A stretch of DNA of 64,000 nt, taken from Hyphomonadaceae bacterium UKL13-1 (GTDB taxonomy: Bacteria; Pseudomonadota; Alphaproteobacteria; Caulobacterales; Aquidulcibacteraceae). The DNA is taken from the NCBI GenBank assembly GCA_001602435.1, contig CP012156.1, forward strand, positions 2,921,898 to 2,985,897. The letters run 5' to 3'. The notes under the pieces were generated by a model. The model saw only the letters and a list, made by a program, of their open reading frames with translations. It was not told where the DNA came from and made no database searches. The translations under genes were made by a program, and so were the position numbers. Below are positions 37,450 to 47,302 of this stretch, one piece after another (position 1 is the first letter of the stretch; the number at the start of each line of letters is the position of its first letter).

Positions 37450-38808
37450 ATGCGCGTTACGATGATTGGTTCGGGCTATGTAGGCCTAGTTTCAGGTGCC
37501 TGTTTCGCAGACTTTGGTCACGATGTGACTTGCGTTGACAAGGATTCAACGAAGATCGATCAGCTTAACCGAGGTGTCATGCCTATTTTTGAACCTGGGC
37601 TTGATCATTTGGTCGCGCGCAACGTTGAGGCAGACCGACTGCGCTTTACCGTCGACGCTTCACAAGCAATCTCAAACTCTGATGCCGTATTCATTGGCGT
37701 CGGCACACCTGCCCGCGCCTCGGATGGCCATGCGGACTTATCCTATGTCTATGCGGCAGCAGCAGAGATTGCGGACTTAATCGAAGGCTTCACCGTCATT
37801 GTGACAAAGTCGACAGTCCCGGTTGGGACGGGTGATGAAGTCGAGGCGATTATTCGCAAGCGGCGACCTGATGCGCAATTTGCCGTGGTTTCAAATCCCG
37901 AATTCTTGCGCGAAGGCGCCGCCATCCGCGACTTCCAAGAACCAGATCGGGTTGTGATCGGCGGTGCCGATGACCCACGTGCGCGCCAGATCATGCAGGA
38001 TCTGTATCGTCCGCTTATGGCACAGGAAACGCCAATCCTGTTTACCTCACGCCGCACGTCAGAGCTGACCAAATATGCCGCCAATGCGTTCTTAGCGATG
38101 AAGATCACGTTCATCAACGAAATCGCCAATCTGTGCGAACGCGTCGACGCGGATGTTCAGGAAGTCTCCTTGGGCATCGGGTTGGACGAGCGAATCGGCA
38201 AGCGCTTTTTGCAAGCAGGCCCTGGTTATGGCGGCTCCTGCTTCCCAAAAGACACGCTGGCTCTAATGCGGACTGCCCGCGAGGCAGGCGCACCTGTTGA
38301 ACTGATCGAGGCGACGGTTCGCATCAATGACGCCCGTAAACAGGCTATGGCGGATAAGATCGTCCAAGCCATGGGCGGTGTTGTGCAAGGCAAGACCATC
38401 GCCGTTCTGGGGCTGACTTTTAAGCCCAATACGGATGATATGCGCGACGCGCCATCTCTCGACATCATTCCCGCACTGCAAGCTGAAGGCGCGCGAATTC
38501 GGGCCTTTGATCCTGAGGGCATGCACGAAGCACAGCGCCACTTCCGAAACATTGACTATGCGACCAGTGCCACTGACGCCATTCAAGGTGCTGACGCGTT
38601 GGTAATCGTTACCGAATGGGACGAGTTTAAAACGATTGAACTCGGCAAGTTAAAAATGATGCTTTCTGCTCCAATTGTAGTCGACTTGAGGAACATGTTC
38701 AGCATTGCTGAAATGAACAGATACGGAATTCGCTATTTTGGTGTAGGACGGCCGCAGGACTCCCGCCAGATTTCAAACATTAAGGAACTACACGATGTAT
38801 CATGCTAA
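37450..38808 (+). CDS. ugd: UDP-glucose 6-dehydrogenase
   Basis: Oxidises UDP-glucose to UDP-glucuronate with two NAD. The 452-residue protein opens with the Rossmann motif [20 protein letters not shown]. The catalytic Cys is in [16 protein letters not shown] near residue 262, and Lys and Asn in [19 protein letters not shown]. The C-terminal domain begins near [16 protein letters not shown]. It overlaps the next gene by 14 bases, so it is coupled to the decarboxylase that uses its product. First gene of the exopolysaccharide operon. Confidence 0.96.
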   Translation: MRVTMIGSGYVGLVSGACFADFGHDVTCVDKDSTKIDQLNRGVMPIFEPGLDHLVARNVEADRLRFTVDASQAISNSDAVFIGVGTPARASDGHADLSYVYAAAAEIADLIEGFTVIVTKSTVPVGTGDEVEAIIRKRRPDAQFAVVSNPEFLREGAAIRDFQEPDRVVIGGADDPRARQIMQDLYRPLMAQETPILFTSRRTSELTKYAANAFLAMKITFINEIANLCERVDADVQEVSLGIGLDERIGKRFLQAGPGYGGSCFPKDTLALMRTAREAGAPVELIEATVRINDARKQAMADKIVQAMGGVVQGKTIAVLGLTFKPNTDDMRDAPSLDIIPALQAEGARIRAFDPEGMHEAQRHFRNIDYATSATDAIQGADALVIVTEWDEFKTIELGKLKMMLSAPIVVDLRNMFSIAEMNRYGIRYFGVGRPQDSRQISNIKELHDVSC

Positions 38809-39775
38809 TAAACGCGTTCTGGTCACTGGCGGGGCAGGCTTTTTAGGTTCGCACTTGTGCGAGCGCCTGTTGGAAGCGGGGGCCGAGGTTATCTGTGTGG
38901 ATAACTTCTTTACCGGCACCCGTCGGAACGTAGAGCATTTGATCGGCCATAAGCGCTTTGAACTGATGCGTCATGACGTTTGTTTCCCGCTGTTTGTTGA
39001 GGTCGATGAGATTTATAATCTCGCCTGTCCAGCTTCGCCGATCCATTACCAGCATGACCCTGTGCAGACGACCAAGACCAGTGTGCATGGCGCGATCAAT
39101 ATGTTGGGTTTGGCCAAGCGGGTGCGCGCTAAAATCTTCCAAGCCTCCACATCAGAAGTCTATGGCGACCCAAGCGTCCACCCACAGCCAGAGGAATATT
39201 GGGGCAATGTGAACCCAATTGGTCCTCGCTCTTGCTATGATGAGGGCAAGCGTTGCGCCGAGACCTTATTCTTTGACTATAACCGGCAACACAAGGTGCG
39301 CATCAAGGTTGCGCGTATTTTCAACACCTATGGCCCCCGCATGCATCCCAATGATGGTCGGGTGGTATCAAACTTTATCGTCCAAGCCCTGCAGAACCAA
39401 GACATCTCGGTTTATGGAGCTGGCGAGCAGACCCGTTCCTTCTGCTATGTCGATGATTTGGTTGCCGGCTTCATGAAACTGATGGCGACAGGTGATGACG
39501 TTATCGGGCCGATCAATCTGGGCAATCCTGGTGAGTTCACCATTCGCCAATTGGCAGAATTGGTGATTGAACTGACCGGCTCGAGATCGCGCATCGTGGA
39601 ATTCCCCTTGCCACAGGACGATCCAAAACAGCGCCGCCCCGTTATCGATAAGGCGAAAGCCCAACTCGACTGGGAGCCAAAAGTCCATTTGCGCGAAGGC
39701 TTGGGCAAAACAATCGCCTATTTCGATCAGTTGCTAAAAGAAAATGATCGCAGCCCTGCCGTGGCGGCCTCCTAG
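38795..39775 (+). CDS. UDP-glucuronate decarboxylase (UDP-xylose synthase)
   Basis: An extended short-chain dehydrogenase of 326 residues that converts UDP-glucuronate to UDP-xylose. It has the NAD motif [14 protein letters not shown]. The UXS-specific segments are [21 protein letters not shown], the catalytic Ser region [11 protein letters not shown] and Tyr/Lys in [11 protein letters not shown]. The substrate loop is [21 protein letters not shown]. These features distinguish it from UDP-glucose epimerases. TAAGGAAC lies seven bases before its ATG, which is inside ugd. Together with ugd it makes UDP-xylose from UDP-glucose. Confidence 0.93.
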   Translation: MYHANKRVLVTGGAGFLGSHLCERLLEAGAEVICVDNFFTGTRRNVEHLIGHKRFELMRHDVCFPLFVEVDEIYNLACPASPIHYQHDPVQTTKTSVHGAINMLGLAKRVRAKIFQASTSEVYGDPSVHPQPEEYWGNVNPIGPRSCYDEGKRCAETLFFDYNRQHKVRIKVARIFNTYGPRMHPNDGRVVSNFIVQALQNQDISVYGAGEQTRSFCYVDDLVAGFMKLMATGDDVIGPINLGNPGEFTIRQLAELVIELTGSRSRIVEFPLPQDDPKQRRPVIDKAKAQLDWEPKVHLREGLGKTIAYFDQLLKENDRSPAVAAS

Positions 39776-39922
39776 AAGCATTTGGTCCGAAAAACCGGCT
39801 GGATCTGCCGTCTCGCCCTCAAAAGACGCGGCTGCGGCTCAAAGCCAAACTCAAATGGTCCACGCTGAATGCCCCCAACCCAGCAGCAACGTGATCAATA
39901 AGTAAACATGTGAGTAAAAACG

Positions 39923-41017
39923 ATGTCAGTGCGTAAAAGAGCCTTAATCACCGGTATCACGGGCCAAGACGGCGCCTATTTGGCCGAATTATTGTTGGGC
40001 AAGGGCTATGAGGTCCATGGCCTGAAGCGGCGCTCGTCGTCCTTTAATACCGCTCGAATTGATCAAATCTACCAAGATCCTCATGAAGAAGATATTCGCC
40101 TGAAACTGCATTATGGCGACATGACGGATTCAACGAATTTGATCCGCATCGTCCAAGAAGTTCAGCCTGACGAAATCTATAATCTGGCGGCACAGAGCCA
40201 TGTGCAAGTCAGTTTTGAGACCCCCGAATACACTGCCAATGCCGACGCAGTTGGCACATTGCGCCTACTCGAAGCCATCCGCATTCTCGGAATGGAAAAA
40301 GCCACGCGCTTCTATCAAGCCTCGACCTCTGAGCTTTATGGCCTAGTCCAAGCCGTTCCGCAAAGCGAAACGACCCCTTTCTATCCACGCTCGCCCTATG
40401 GTGTGGCCAAGCTCTATGCCTATTGGATCACCGTCAATTATCGCGAAGCCTATGGCATTCACGCGTCTAATGGCATCTTATTCAACCATGAGAGCCCATT
40501 GCGGGGCGAAACCTTCGTAACGCGCAAAATCACCCGCGCCGTAGCGGCAATCGCCCAAGGCTTGCAAGAACGCTTATACTTGGGCAATCTCGATGCTGAG
40601 CGCGATTGGGGGCATGCACGCGATTATGTCGAAGGCATGTGGCGCATTGTTCAACACGAAGTCGGGGATGATTTCGTCTTGGCAACGGGTGAAAAGCGCT
40701 CGGTGCGCGAGTTTGTGAATTTGGCTTTCAAAGAAGTTGGCATTGAAGTCGCTTGGGAAGGCTCAGGCATCGGGGAAATTGGCCGCGATGTGAAGACCGG
40801 CAGGACTTTGGTCGCTGTCGATCCACGTTACTTCCGCCCCACGGAAGTGGACTTGCTCTTAGGCGATGCGTCCAAGGCCAAACGCCTGTTGGGCTGGGGC
40901 CCAGAGACCAGCTTTGCGCAAATGGTCACAGAGATGGTCAAAAGCGATTTCGGTCTGGTTGCTCGTGAAGCCTCGCATCGCCGGCTGGATGAGGATTTTG
41001 GCAACGTCGCCCGATGA
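39923..41017 (+). CDS. gmd: GDP-mannose 4,6-dehydratase
   Basis: First step of GDP-fucose (or GDP-rhamnose/perosamine) synthesis. The 364-residue enzyme shows [37 protein letters not shown] with its NADP motif, the active-site Thr region in QASTSELYG, and Tyr/Lys in [33 protein letters not shown] and [13 protein letters not shown] are family-specific. fcl at 41.9 kb completes the GDP-L-fucose pathway. It lies 147 bases after the decarboxylase gene. Confidence 0.96.
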   Translation: MSVRKRALITGITGQDGAYLAELLLGKGYEVHGLKRRSSSFNTARIDQIYQDPHEEDIRLKLHYGDMTDSTNLIRIVQEVQPDEIYNLAAQSHVQVSFETPEYTANADAVGTLRLLEAIRILGMEKATRFYQASTSELYGLVQAVPQSETTPFYPRSPYGVAKLYAYWITVNYREAYGIHASNGILFNHESPLRGETFVTRKITRAVAAIAQGLQERLYLGNLDAERDWGHARDYVEGMWRIVQHEVGDDFVLATGEKRSVREFVNLAFKEVGIEVAWEGSGIGEIGRDVKTGRTLVAVDPRYFRPTEVDLLLGDASKAKRLLGWGPETSFAQMVTEMVKSDFGLVAREASHRRLDEDFGNVAR

Positions 41018-41086
41018 CCTGTGGGGCGCGGAAAGCGCCCAACCTGTCGGACTAAATTTGATCGGCTGTGTGTGGAGATCGATCCC

Positions 41087-41839
41087 ATGTTGATTTCAGT
41101 AATCATGGTGACGTGGAATTCAGCTGCCACGGTGCGCCACACGATGGACAGCTTCTTTTCCCAAACCTATGGGCCAAAGGAATTGGTTGTTGTCGATGGT
41201 GGGTCTCGGGATGAAACGATGGCGATCGTCAAATCTTATCCACAAAGCAGCCTAACCTGGATCTCAGAGCCCGATAACGGCATGTATGACGCCTTGAACA
41301 AAGGTCTCAAATTGGCTTCGGGAGATGCCGTTGGTGTGCTTAATTCCGACGATACTTATCATTGCCCGTCGAGCTTAGAGGCGATCAGCAAAGGCCTTAA
41401 GACGGCCGATACCGTCCATGGCCATCTGAATTTCGTGACCGATCACAACTCCAAGACAGTCTCGCGGGTCTGGCGCGGCCAACCACGGCCTCGCCAGGGC
41501 TTTAGAACCGGGTGGATGCCGGGACACCCGACTTTCTATGCAAAGCGGTATGTTGTCGAAAAAGTTGGTGCTTTCGATTTGGCTCTTGAGACATCCTCAG
41601 ACTATGACTGGATGTTGCGCGCGCTAGAAGTGCATGGCTTCAGTACCCATCTGATTGATGAGGTGCTTATCGATATGCAACAAGGCGGGCGCAGCACTTC
41701 TGGTCTTGCCTCCTACATACATCACAATCTTGAGGCTTTGCGGGCACGACAAAAGTGGCTCAATGCTGGATTGATCGACTATGCGCTGTTTGCTAAGCCC
41801 ATACGTAAAGTTGGCCAATTCTTGGCTGTGAAGCCATAG
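41087..41839 (+). CDS. Family 2 glycosyltransferase (WcaE-like)
   Basis: A 250-residue GT-A enzyme resembling the colanic acid transferase WcaE. It begins ISVIMVTWNSAATVRHTMDSFFSQTYGPKELVVVDGGSRDETM; the donor site is GMYDALNKGLKLASGDAVGVLNSDDTY, with the DD pair for metal binding. GWMPGHPTFYAKRYVVEKVGAFD and SSDYDWMLRALE are acceptor-side elements. The ATG at 41087 is chosen because the upstream in-frame sequence from 41021 has no family similarity. It sits between gmd and fcl, so transfer of fucose or a related sugar is possible but unproven. Confidence 0.85.
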   Translation: MLISVIMVTWNSAATVRHTMDSFFSQTYGPKELVVVDGGSRDETMAIVKSYPQSSLTWISEPDNGMYDALNKGLKLASGDAVGVLNSDDTYHCPSSLEAISKGLKTADTVHGHLNFVTDHNSKTVSRVWRGQPRPRQGFRTGWMPGHPTFYAKRYVVEKVGAFDLALETSSDYDWMLRALEVHGFSTHLIDEVLIDMQQGGRSTSGLASYIHHNLEALRARQKWLNAGLIDYALFAKPIRKVGQFLAVKP

Positions 41840-41954
41840 GATCCGACAGCGCCACGATTAATTTCTTGCGGGCCAGCTGTCGCTGATTCAGACAAAGGTC
41901 TTCAACCCTTTTTGAACCAAGCCAGAGTGCACTTGCACCCAATTCGAGGATTTC

Positions 41955-42899
41955 ATGACACCTTCCCCAGTGTTTGATTTGAGCGGCAAAAAAGTCTGGG
42001 TCGCCGGGCATCGTGGCATGGTCGGCGGTGCTTTGGTGCGACGCTTGGGTTCTGAAGGATGCGATGTCGTCACAATTGGTCGCGATCAAGTGGATCTTGT
42101 CCGGCAGAGTGCTGTGGAGACTTGGCTAGAGGCTGAGAAGCCCGATTGTATCTTCTTGGCCGCAGCTAAAGTTGGTGGGATCCAAGCTAACAACACCCGT
42201 CCGGCCGAATTTCTCTATGAAAATATGATGATTGAAGCCAACATCATCCATGCGGCTTATCAGGTCGGCGTGAAAAAGCTGATCTTCCTTGGCTCGACCT
42301 GCATCTATCCCAAAATGGCCCCACAACCGATCCCCGAGAGTGCGCTTCTTACCGGGCCGTTAGAGCCAACCAATGAGTGGTATGCGATTGCAAAAATTGC
42401 CGGGATCAAGTTGTGCCAGGCCTATCGCCGTCAATATGGCTGCGATTTCATTGCCGCTCAACCGACCAATCTCTATGGCCCAGGTGACAATTATGACTTG
42501 GAATCAAGTCATGTCTTGCCAGCCCTTTTGCGAAAGGCGCATGAAGCAAAATTGCGCGGCGCTTCGGAGCTTGTCGTCTGGGGCAGCGGCAGCCCGCGGC
42601 GTGAGTTTCTTCATGTGGATGATTTGGCCGATGCAGTGGTTCATCTTGCCAAGATTTATAGCGACGAAGAGCACGTCAATGTTGGCTCTGGCGCGGAAGC
42701 GACGATAAAGGAGCTAGCCGAACTTGTCTGCGAAACTGTCGGTTATCAAGGTGCGTTGCGGTTTGATGTATCAAAACCGGACGGCACGCCCCGAAAATTG
42801 TCCGATGTGTCAAAATTACACGGATTGGGCTGGAACCACGCACGATCCCTGCGCGATGGCTTGAACCAAACCTACGCGGCGGCGTTTGCGGAAAAATAG
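41955..42899 (+). CDS. fcl: GDP-L-fucose synthase
   Basis: Epimerises and reduces the Gmd product to GDP-L-fucose with NADPH. The 314-residue enzyme has [14 protein letters not shown] as its NADP motif and the family-specific [33 protein letters not shown]. Catalytic Ser is in LGSTCIYPK and Tyr/Lys in [39 protein letters not shown] is also typical. GAGGA lies four bases before the ATG. With gmd it makes GDP-L-fucose for the surface polysaccharide. Confidence 0.96.
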   Translation: MTPSPVFDLSGKKVWVAGHRGMVGGALVRRLGSEGCDVVTIGRDQVDLVRQSAVETWLEAEKPDCIFLAAAKVGGIQANNTRPAEFLYENMMIEANIIHAAYQVGVKKLIFLGSTCIYPKMAPQPIPESALLTGPLEPTNEWYAIAKIAGIKLCQAYRRQYGCDFIAAQPTNLYGPGDNYDLESSHVLPALLRKAHEAKLRGASELVVWGSGSPRREFLHVDDLADAVVHLAKIYSDEEHVNVGSGAEATIKELAELVCETVGYQGALRFDVSKPDGTPRKLSDVSKLHGLGWNHARSLRDGLNQTYAAAFAEK

Positions 42900-43072
42900 A
42901 GCAAGCACTTATCTGGCATTCATTGATGTAAAAGTGACGCAAATTACCCCTATTAGGCGTCCACAGCAGACCCATGAGTTAATTGAGTTTAGAGTGGCAT
43001 AATCTTTGCTGCTCTCGTCATGCATCGCCTATGGCAATGCCTCCAAATACCTGACTTTTACAATAATCGCGT

Positions 43073-43747
43073 GTGTTGAGTATGAAGAGGCACAACAGGA
43101 TGAGGGGACGGATGTTGAATATAGAGAGATTGGAAGGTGTTTATAGTGAGGGAGACGCGTTGGGTACGCGTGTGTCGAGTTATGGGGGTAAGCGTTGGTT
43201 TGATGTGTTGGTGAGCAGTTGTTTATTGTTGTTTTTGTTGCCATTTTTGATGTGTGTATGGATTGCGGTGAAGGCGACGAGTAGGGGTCCTGGGCTTTAT
43301 TGGTCGCGTCGGGTGGGGCTTGGCGGCGGGTTATTTATGATGCCGAAGTTTCGCACGATGCAGGTAGAGGCACCATCGATGCCGCGCGAGGCGTTTGATG
43401 CGACGTGCGGGTATTTGACGCCGATTGGTCAGTTTTTGCGTAAGCTGAGCATTGATGAGTTGCCCCAGCTTTGGTCGGTGGTTGTGGGGGATATGAGTTT
43501 GGTGGGTCCGCGTCCATTATTGGGCAATGACCCGACGACGAAGATCCGTCGGACGCTGTTTCCGGAGTGTTTTAGCGTGCGTCCTGGGATTACGGGATTG
43601 GCGCAGGTGAATGGTCGCAACAGTGTGAAGCCGAAGGCGAAGGCGCGTTATGATGCGTTTTATGCGGTGCATTGTCATGCGGGGATGGATTTTCACATTT
43701 TGTTGCGGACGGCGGGAGCTGTGCTGGATTTGCGTCGGATATTATAA
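43073..43747 (+). CDS. Undecaprenyl-phosphate sugar-1-phosphate transferase (WcaJ/ExoY type)
   Basis: Starts assembly of the repeat unit by putting a hexose-1-phosphate on undecaprenyl phosphate. The protein (up to 224 residues) has the short ExoY architecture: one N-terminal hydrophobic helix (VLVSSCLLLFLLPFLMCVWIAV) and the catalytic domain with RRVGLGGGLFMMPKFRTM, LRKLSIDELPQLWSVVVGDMSLVGPRPLL and PGITGLAQVNGRN. The first start is GTG at 43073; ATGs at 43082, 43100 and 43112 are also possible. The coding strand is strikingly G/T-rich (26 G to 6 C in 43141-43200), unlike the genes before it. A hairpin repeat array begins 6 bases after the stop. Confidence 0.9.
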   Translation: MLSMKRHNRMRGRMLNIERLEGVYSEGDALGTRVSSYGGKRWFDVLVSSCLLLFLLPFLMCVWIAVKATSRGPGLYWSRRVGLGGGLFMMPKFRTMQVEAPSMPREAFDATCGYLTPIGQFLRKLSIDELPQLWSVVVGDMSLVGPRPLLGNDPTTKIRRTLFPECFSVRPGITGLAQVNGRNSVKPKAKARYDAFYAVHCHAGMDFHILLRTAGAVLDLRRIL

Positions 43748-43752
43748 GACTT

Positions 43753-43944
43753 GCGGGTTGGAGCCCGCGAGAAAATACCCGAGCGGGTTGGAGCCCGCGA
43801 GAAACAAAAATATCCAAGCGGGTTGGAGCCCGCGAGAAACAAAAATATCCAAGCGGGTTGGAGCCCGCGAGAAAATACCCGAGCGGGTTGGAGCCCGCGA
43901 GAAAATACCCGAGCGGGTTGGAGCCCGCGAGAAAACAAATAAGG
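43753..43944 (+). repeat. Six-copy hairpin repeat array before the wza-like gene
   Basis: The 16-base palindrome GCGGGTTGGAGCCCGC (5-bp stem, 6-base loop) starts at 43753, 43783, 43818, 43853, 43883 and 43913. Each copy is followed by GAGAAA. Linkers come in two exact types: a 30-base unit ending ATACCCGA (copies 1, 4, 5) and a 35-base unit ending CAAAAATATCCAA (copies 2, 3). The last copy runs into AACAAATAAGGAAG, the ribosome binding site of the next gene. The array fills the gap between two genes of one operon, so it will be transcribed as a row of stem-loops. It is not a CRISPR: the linkers are repeated, not unique. Confidence 0.95.
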
Positions 43945-43951
43945 AAGAGCA

Positions 43952-45061
43952 ATGCTTGTATCTGGTGAGGGTATGAAGAGAGTTTTGGGCGGTTTGTTGC
44001 TGGCTGTAGGGTTGGTGGTGAGCGCGTTGATGATGACTGGGTCGCTGGGTGTGGCGCAGGCGCAGGCGCAGTTTGTGCCCCAGGTGAGTGGTGGCCAGAT
44101 GGGCAGCCCAGTGGCGGTCCAGACTGGTGGTGAGAGTGCGACCGCTAGCGGAGCAGGCACGGGTTTGGATTATGTGTTGGCCCCCAATGACCGGGTCAGG
44201 TTGATTGTGTTTGGTGAGGCGGACTTATCGGGTGAGTTTGTGATTGATTCTGGCGGTATGGCGTCGATTCCCTTGGTGGGCGAGGTTCAGGCTGCGGGGA
44301 TGAATTTGCGCACGTTCCAACGCGAGGTGGAGCGCCGATTGAAGAATGGTTATTTGGTTGATCCCCGAGTGAGTGCGCAGATTTTGAACTTCCGGCCGAT
44401 CTTTGTGCTGGGGGAAGTGAAGGCTCCAGGCGAGCATCCGTTTGCGTCGGGTTTGACGTTGTTGAATGCGGTAGCCCAAGCGGGCGGCTTTACGACCTTG
44501 GCCAATACCCAGCGTGTGTTTATTCGCCGCGAGGGGGCGTCTGGGGAAGAAGAGATTGTGGTGCGCAGTGGTGTGCCGGTGATGCCGGGAGATACGATCC
44601 GGATCGAGAAGTCGGCGATGTTTATTTATGGCGAGGTACGCACCCAAGGTGAGATGCCGATCCCGCCGGGTTTGACGGTGCGTACGGCGGTGGCGCAAGC
44701 GGGTGGTTTTAGCGAATTGGCCGATACCCAGACGGTGTTTGTGAAGCGTGCGGGTAGTGAGCAAGAGATTGCGGTGCCGTTTGATTCAGGTGCCTTGGTG
44801 CAATCGGGTGATACGCTGCGGGTGGATAAGTCGTCGTTTTTCATCATGGGGGAAGTGGCCAAGACGGGTGAGTTGCCGATGCGTCCTGGTTTGTCTGTGA
44901 CCAATGCGGCTATTTTGGCGGGCGGATTTACGACCCGTGCCGATACCCGGACGGTATTCATTCGCCGTGCAGGAGAAACGAAGGAAAAGCGTTATAGACT
45001 GACCAATGATTTGGTCGTGCAAAAGGGTGACACTATTCGGATTCCTGAACGGTTCTTCTAA
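43952..45061 (+). CDS. Polysaccharide export protein (Wza-like) with three SLBB repeats
   Basis: Outer-membrane or periplasmic part of the exopolysaccharide export channel. The 369-residue protein has a signal peptide (cut near VAQAQAQ, residue 38), then a Poly_export domain (LDYVLAPNDRVRLIVFGEADLSGEF...), then three consecutive SLBB domains. These show as repeats of F(V/I)xGEV...G(L)T...A(V)AQAGGF...TVFxRR at about residues 148-225, 225-300 and 300-369. No lipobox Cys follows the signal peptide, unlike E. coli Wza. AAGGAAG five bases before the ATG at 43952 supports this start. It directly follows the hairpin array. Confidence 0.9.
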   Translation: MLVSGEGMKRVLGGLLLAVGLVVSALMMTGSLGVAQAQAQFVPQVSGGQMGSPVAVQTGGESATASGAGTGLDYVLAPNDRVRLIVFGEADLSGEFVIDSGGMASIPLVGEVQAAGMNLRTFQREVERRLKNGYLVDPRVSAQILNFRPIFVLGEVKAPGEHPFASGLTLLNAVAQAGGFTTLANTQRVFIRREGASGEEEIVVRSGVPVMPGDTIRIEKSAMFIYGEVRTQGEMPIPPGLTVRTAVAQAGGFSELADTQTVFVKRAGSEQEIAVPFDSGALVQSGDTLRVDKSSFFIMGEVAKTGELPMRPGLSVTNAAILAGGFTTRADTRTVFIRRAGETKEKRYRLTNDLVVQKGDTIRIPERFF

Positions 45062-45097
45062 AGCGCGTTTTGATCCGAAGGATCAAAGTTGCGCGCT
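45061..45097. repeat. REP-like palindrome, copy 2
   Basis: A 37-base imperfect palindrome (AAGCGCGTTTTGATCC on the left, GGATCAAAGTTGCGCGCT on the right) that begins on the last base of the wza-like stop codon. It matches copy 1 at 27416-27452 in inverted orientation at 34 of 37 positions. Confidence 0.85.
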
Positions 45098-45384
45098 CAT
45101 TCTAAATTAGAGCAACTGCTTTTCCGCTCTATGTGATAAACATAGAGTAGGGGTTGCTTTAAGTAAGGCTGGACTCGTAAATGTTATTCCTTGATAATAA
45201 CTGAGTATTTGCCTGAAAGCAGGTCAAAGTCTCGGGAAGAATAGCCAGAGTTGATAAAGGGGCCACTGAAGGATCTATAAGTTGGATCCTGAAGGGTCGA
45301 GAAGAGGGTCGAGAAGACAGGCCTCAAGACACGGTCGGGAAAGACCAGCTTGGGCTTGTGTGTGGTCGGGTAAGGAAAAAGACA
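45098..45384. other. Non-coding stretch with a second palindrome
   Basis: With the REP-like element before it, this forms a gap of about 320 bases. CTCTATGT-GATAA-ACATAGAG (45127-45147) is a perfect 8-bp hairpin, flanked by AGCAAC (45111-45116) and GTTGCT (45153-45158), so the whole can fold as one interrupted stem. Further on, the 12-mer GGGTCGAGAAGA occurs twice in tandem near 45295-45320. No gene was recognised. Confidence 0.55.
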
Positions 45385-45834
45385 ATGATAAAGAAACTGA
45401 TGGTGGGTGCGGCTGGGCTCATGATGCTTGGCTTATCAGGCGTTGCGGTTGCCGCTGAGACAGCCCAATCGCTGCAGATTAAGTTGGTCAGCGCGATCCA
45501 GGCGGCCTCGAGCGCCAATCAGCCTTTGGTGCCTGCGGTTTCATCGACGATTGAAGCCTCTGGGGCGAGTTCTGCGGTTGTGGTGGATGCGCTGACGCGT
45601 TTGCTGGGCCAATGTCCGTCTGGGGAATTGCTGGAAGAATTGCGCAAACGCGCTCCCGAGCGGATCCCTTTATGGTGCAGTGAGGCTGACCAAGCTGGGC
45701 TTCGGGGATTGCGGTCTTTGACTTTGGCCCAAACTGGGGGCGCTACGGGGGATACAGGCGGTGGCACGGGTCTACCCTTGCCGCCAGCAGGAGCAGGTGC
45801 CTCGACCGGCTCGAGCCATCAACCCGCGCCTTAA
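45385..45834 (+). CDS. Small secreted protein of the exopolysaccharide locus, unrecognised
   Basis: A 149-residue protein with a clear signal peptide (MIKKLMVGAAGLMMLGLSGVAVAAE). The mature part has a helical Ala/Ser-rich section (residues 25-75) resembling a short repeat-free helical bundle. Two Cys follow (LLGQCPSGELLEELRKRAPERIPLWCSE) that could form a disulfide, then a Gly/Thr/Pro-rich tail. I do not recognise the family. Its place between the wza-like gene and the beta-barrel gene suggests a periplasmic helper of polysaccharide export. The ATG at 45385 has AAGGAA eight bases upstream and gives an N-terminus that fits a signal peptide. Confidence 0.7.
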   Translation: MIKKLMVGAAGLMMLGLSGVAVAAETAQSLQIKLVSAIQAASSANQPLVPAVSSTIEASGASSAVVVDALTRLLGQCPSGELLEELRKRAPERIPLWCSEADQAGLRGLRSLTLAQTGGATGDTGGGTGLPLPPAGAGASTGSSHQPAP

Positions 45835-45958
45835 ATGAGGCCAGAAGGCAGGCGGGCTTTTTCATAAAGCCTGATTGAGAAAATTTTTATGCAGACAGGC
45901 TAGAAGGTCTGTTGAAGATCAATCCGACGCTGGCAACAGCGTGAGTGTGGTGAACGAG

Positions 45959-47302
45959 ATGATGCGAACGATACAAATTGGACTTGTGGCTAGCCTTGTG
46001 GGTCTTCCGAGCTTGGCATTTGCCCAAGTTATCAATCCCAATCCGACTTTGATCCAGTTTGGGACCTTGCAAGCGGTTGGCTCGAATAGTTCGGTGTCGA
46101 GCTATCGGGGCCAGTTTGTAGACCGGGGCCGCAACAGCGGGGTGCGCGATAAGCCCCGTGGTGCGGGCCTTGAGCCGGTCAATGTGCGTCTGGGTGCCTT
46201 TGTTTTGAGCCCGACGATTGATTACGATACGTTCCAAACCGACAATGCCAAGCGGTCTAACACCAATAGTCAAAGCGATACGGGCTATATTATTCGTCCG
46301 CGCATGACTTTGGCCTCCAATTGGAGCCGCCATGCGGTGAGCTTTGGGGCAGGTGTTGCTGGTACGGTGTATCAGGATTTCTCGACGGAAGATTCAACCG
46401 ATCTTGAGCTGCAGGCTGCCGGGCGTCTCGACATTCGTCGCGGTGCCAATTTGCAAGCCGCTTACCGCTATTTTGAAGGGGTAGAGAGCCGCTCGACGGC
46501 AGGCCTACCGGTCAATGTGGCAGAGCCTGGCCAGTATGAGTCGAGCGCTTTGACTGTGGGCGGTGTGTGGGAACTGACCCGTACGCGTCTGTCGGCCAAT
46601 GTGGACGTGAGCGACGTCAGCTTTGATCCGGTCCCTTTGACCAATGGCACCACCTTGTCGCAGGTTGATCGTAATTCGGAAGGCGCGGCTTTGACGCTGC
46701 GCACCGACTTCGCGCTCACCCCCAGCACGGCCATTTTCGCAACCGCAACCCATGGCACCCGCAATTATCAAGAGCGGACAGGCGGCTTGTTCCCCTCGCG
46801 CGATTCAACGCAAGACCAAGCTCTGGTTGGGGTGAATTTTGACTTGTCCAACCTCGCACGCGGCGAAGTGGCCGTGGGCTATTTGGCGCAGAACTTTGAC
46901 GCGGCGCTTTATGATGACACGGAGGCGTTTGGGTACCGGGCGGCTGTGGAATGGTTCCCAACGACTTTGGTGACAGTTGGTTTGGTTGCCACGCGCAACA
47001 TCACCGATTCTCCGGTTCAAGGTTCGGGTGGAGCGGTTACGACAGGTCTGGGCGCACAAGTGGATTGGGATGTACGTTCCAATTTGGTACTGTCAGCGCG
47101 CGCCCAGCGTGAGATATTTGAGTATGATAATGTTATACGTCGTGACGAGCGTACCACTTTGACCGCTTCGGGGGCGCTTTTGCTCACCCAATGGCTGTCT
47201 GTGGTGTTTAATGTCACCAATGAGAAGCTTGAAACCAACAATGTGGCTGGCCTGAATTTTGATGAGACACGCTACAGCGTACGTCTGTCGCTACGTCGTT
47301 AG
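45959..47302 (+). CDS. Outer-membrane beta-barrel protein (putative porin of EPS locus)
   Basis: About 447 residues: a signal peptide (MMRTIQIGLVASLVGLPSLAFAQ) and then alternating polar/hydrophobic strands typical of a beta-barrel, ending in an aromatic/basic strand (ETRYSVRLSLRR). It resembles the 'putative beta-barrel porin 2' family found beside wza/wzc genes in alphaproteobacterial and betaproteobacterial exopolysaccharide clusters. It may form the outer-membrane exit for the polymer, replacing Wza's own alpha-helical pore. The start is taken at the first of two adjacent ATGs (45959); the frame extends upstream to 45875 without a signal-peptide-like start. A hairpin at 47310-47339 follows. 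Confidence 0.8.
   Translation: MMRTIQIGLVASLVGLPSLAFAQVINPNPTLIQFGTLQAVGSNSSVSSYRGQFVDRGRNSGVRDKPRGAGLEPVNVRLGAFVLSPTIDYDTFQTDNAKRSNTNSQSDTGYIIRPRMTLASNWSRHAVSFGAGVAGTVYQDFSTEDSTDLELQAAGRLDIRRGANLQAAYRYFEGVESRSTAGLPVNVAEPGQYESSALTVGGVWELTRTRLSANVDVSDVSFDPVPLTNGTTLSQVDRNSEGAALTLRTDFALTPSTAIFATATHGTRNYQERTGGLFPSRDSTQDQALVGVNFDLSNLARGEVAVGYLAQNFDAALYDDTEAFGYRAAVEWFPTTLVTVGLVATRNITDSPVQGSGGAVTTGLGAQVDWDVRSNLVLSARAQREIFEYDNVIRRDERTTLTASGALLLTQWLSVVFNVTNEKLETNNVAGLNFDETRYSVRLSLRR

Noticed and set aside
43753..43944. Possible CRISPR array because of regularly spaced palindromic repeats
   Set aside because: The linkers are only 14-19 bases and are themselves repeated in two identical types, and no cas genes are near.
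45098..45165. A tRNA-like or small RNA gene in the paired AGCAAC/GTTGCT structure after the wza-like gene
   Set aside because: No cloverleaf arms or T-loop sequence fit; it is better described as an interrupted palindrome next to the REP-like element.
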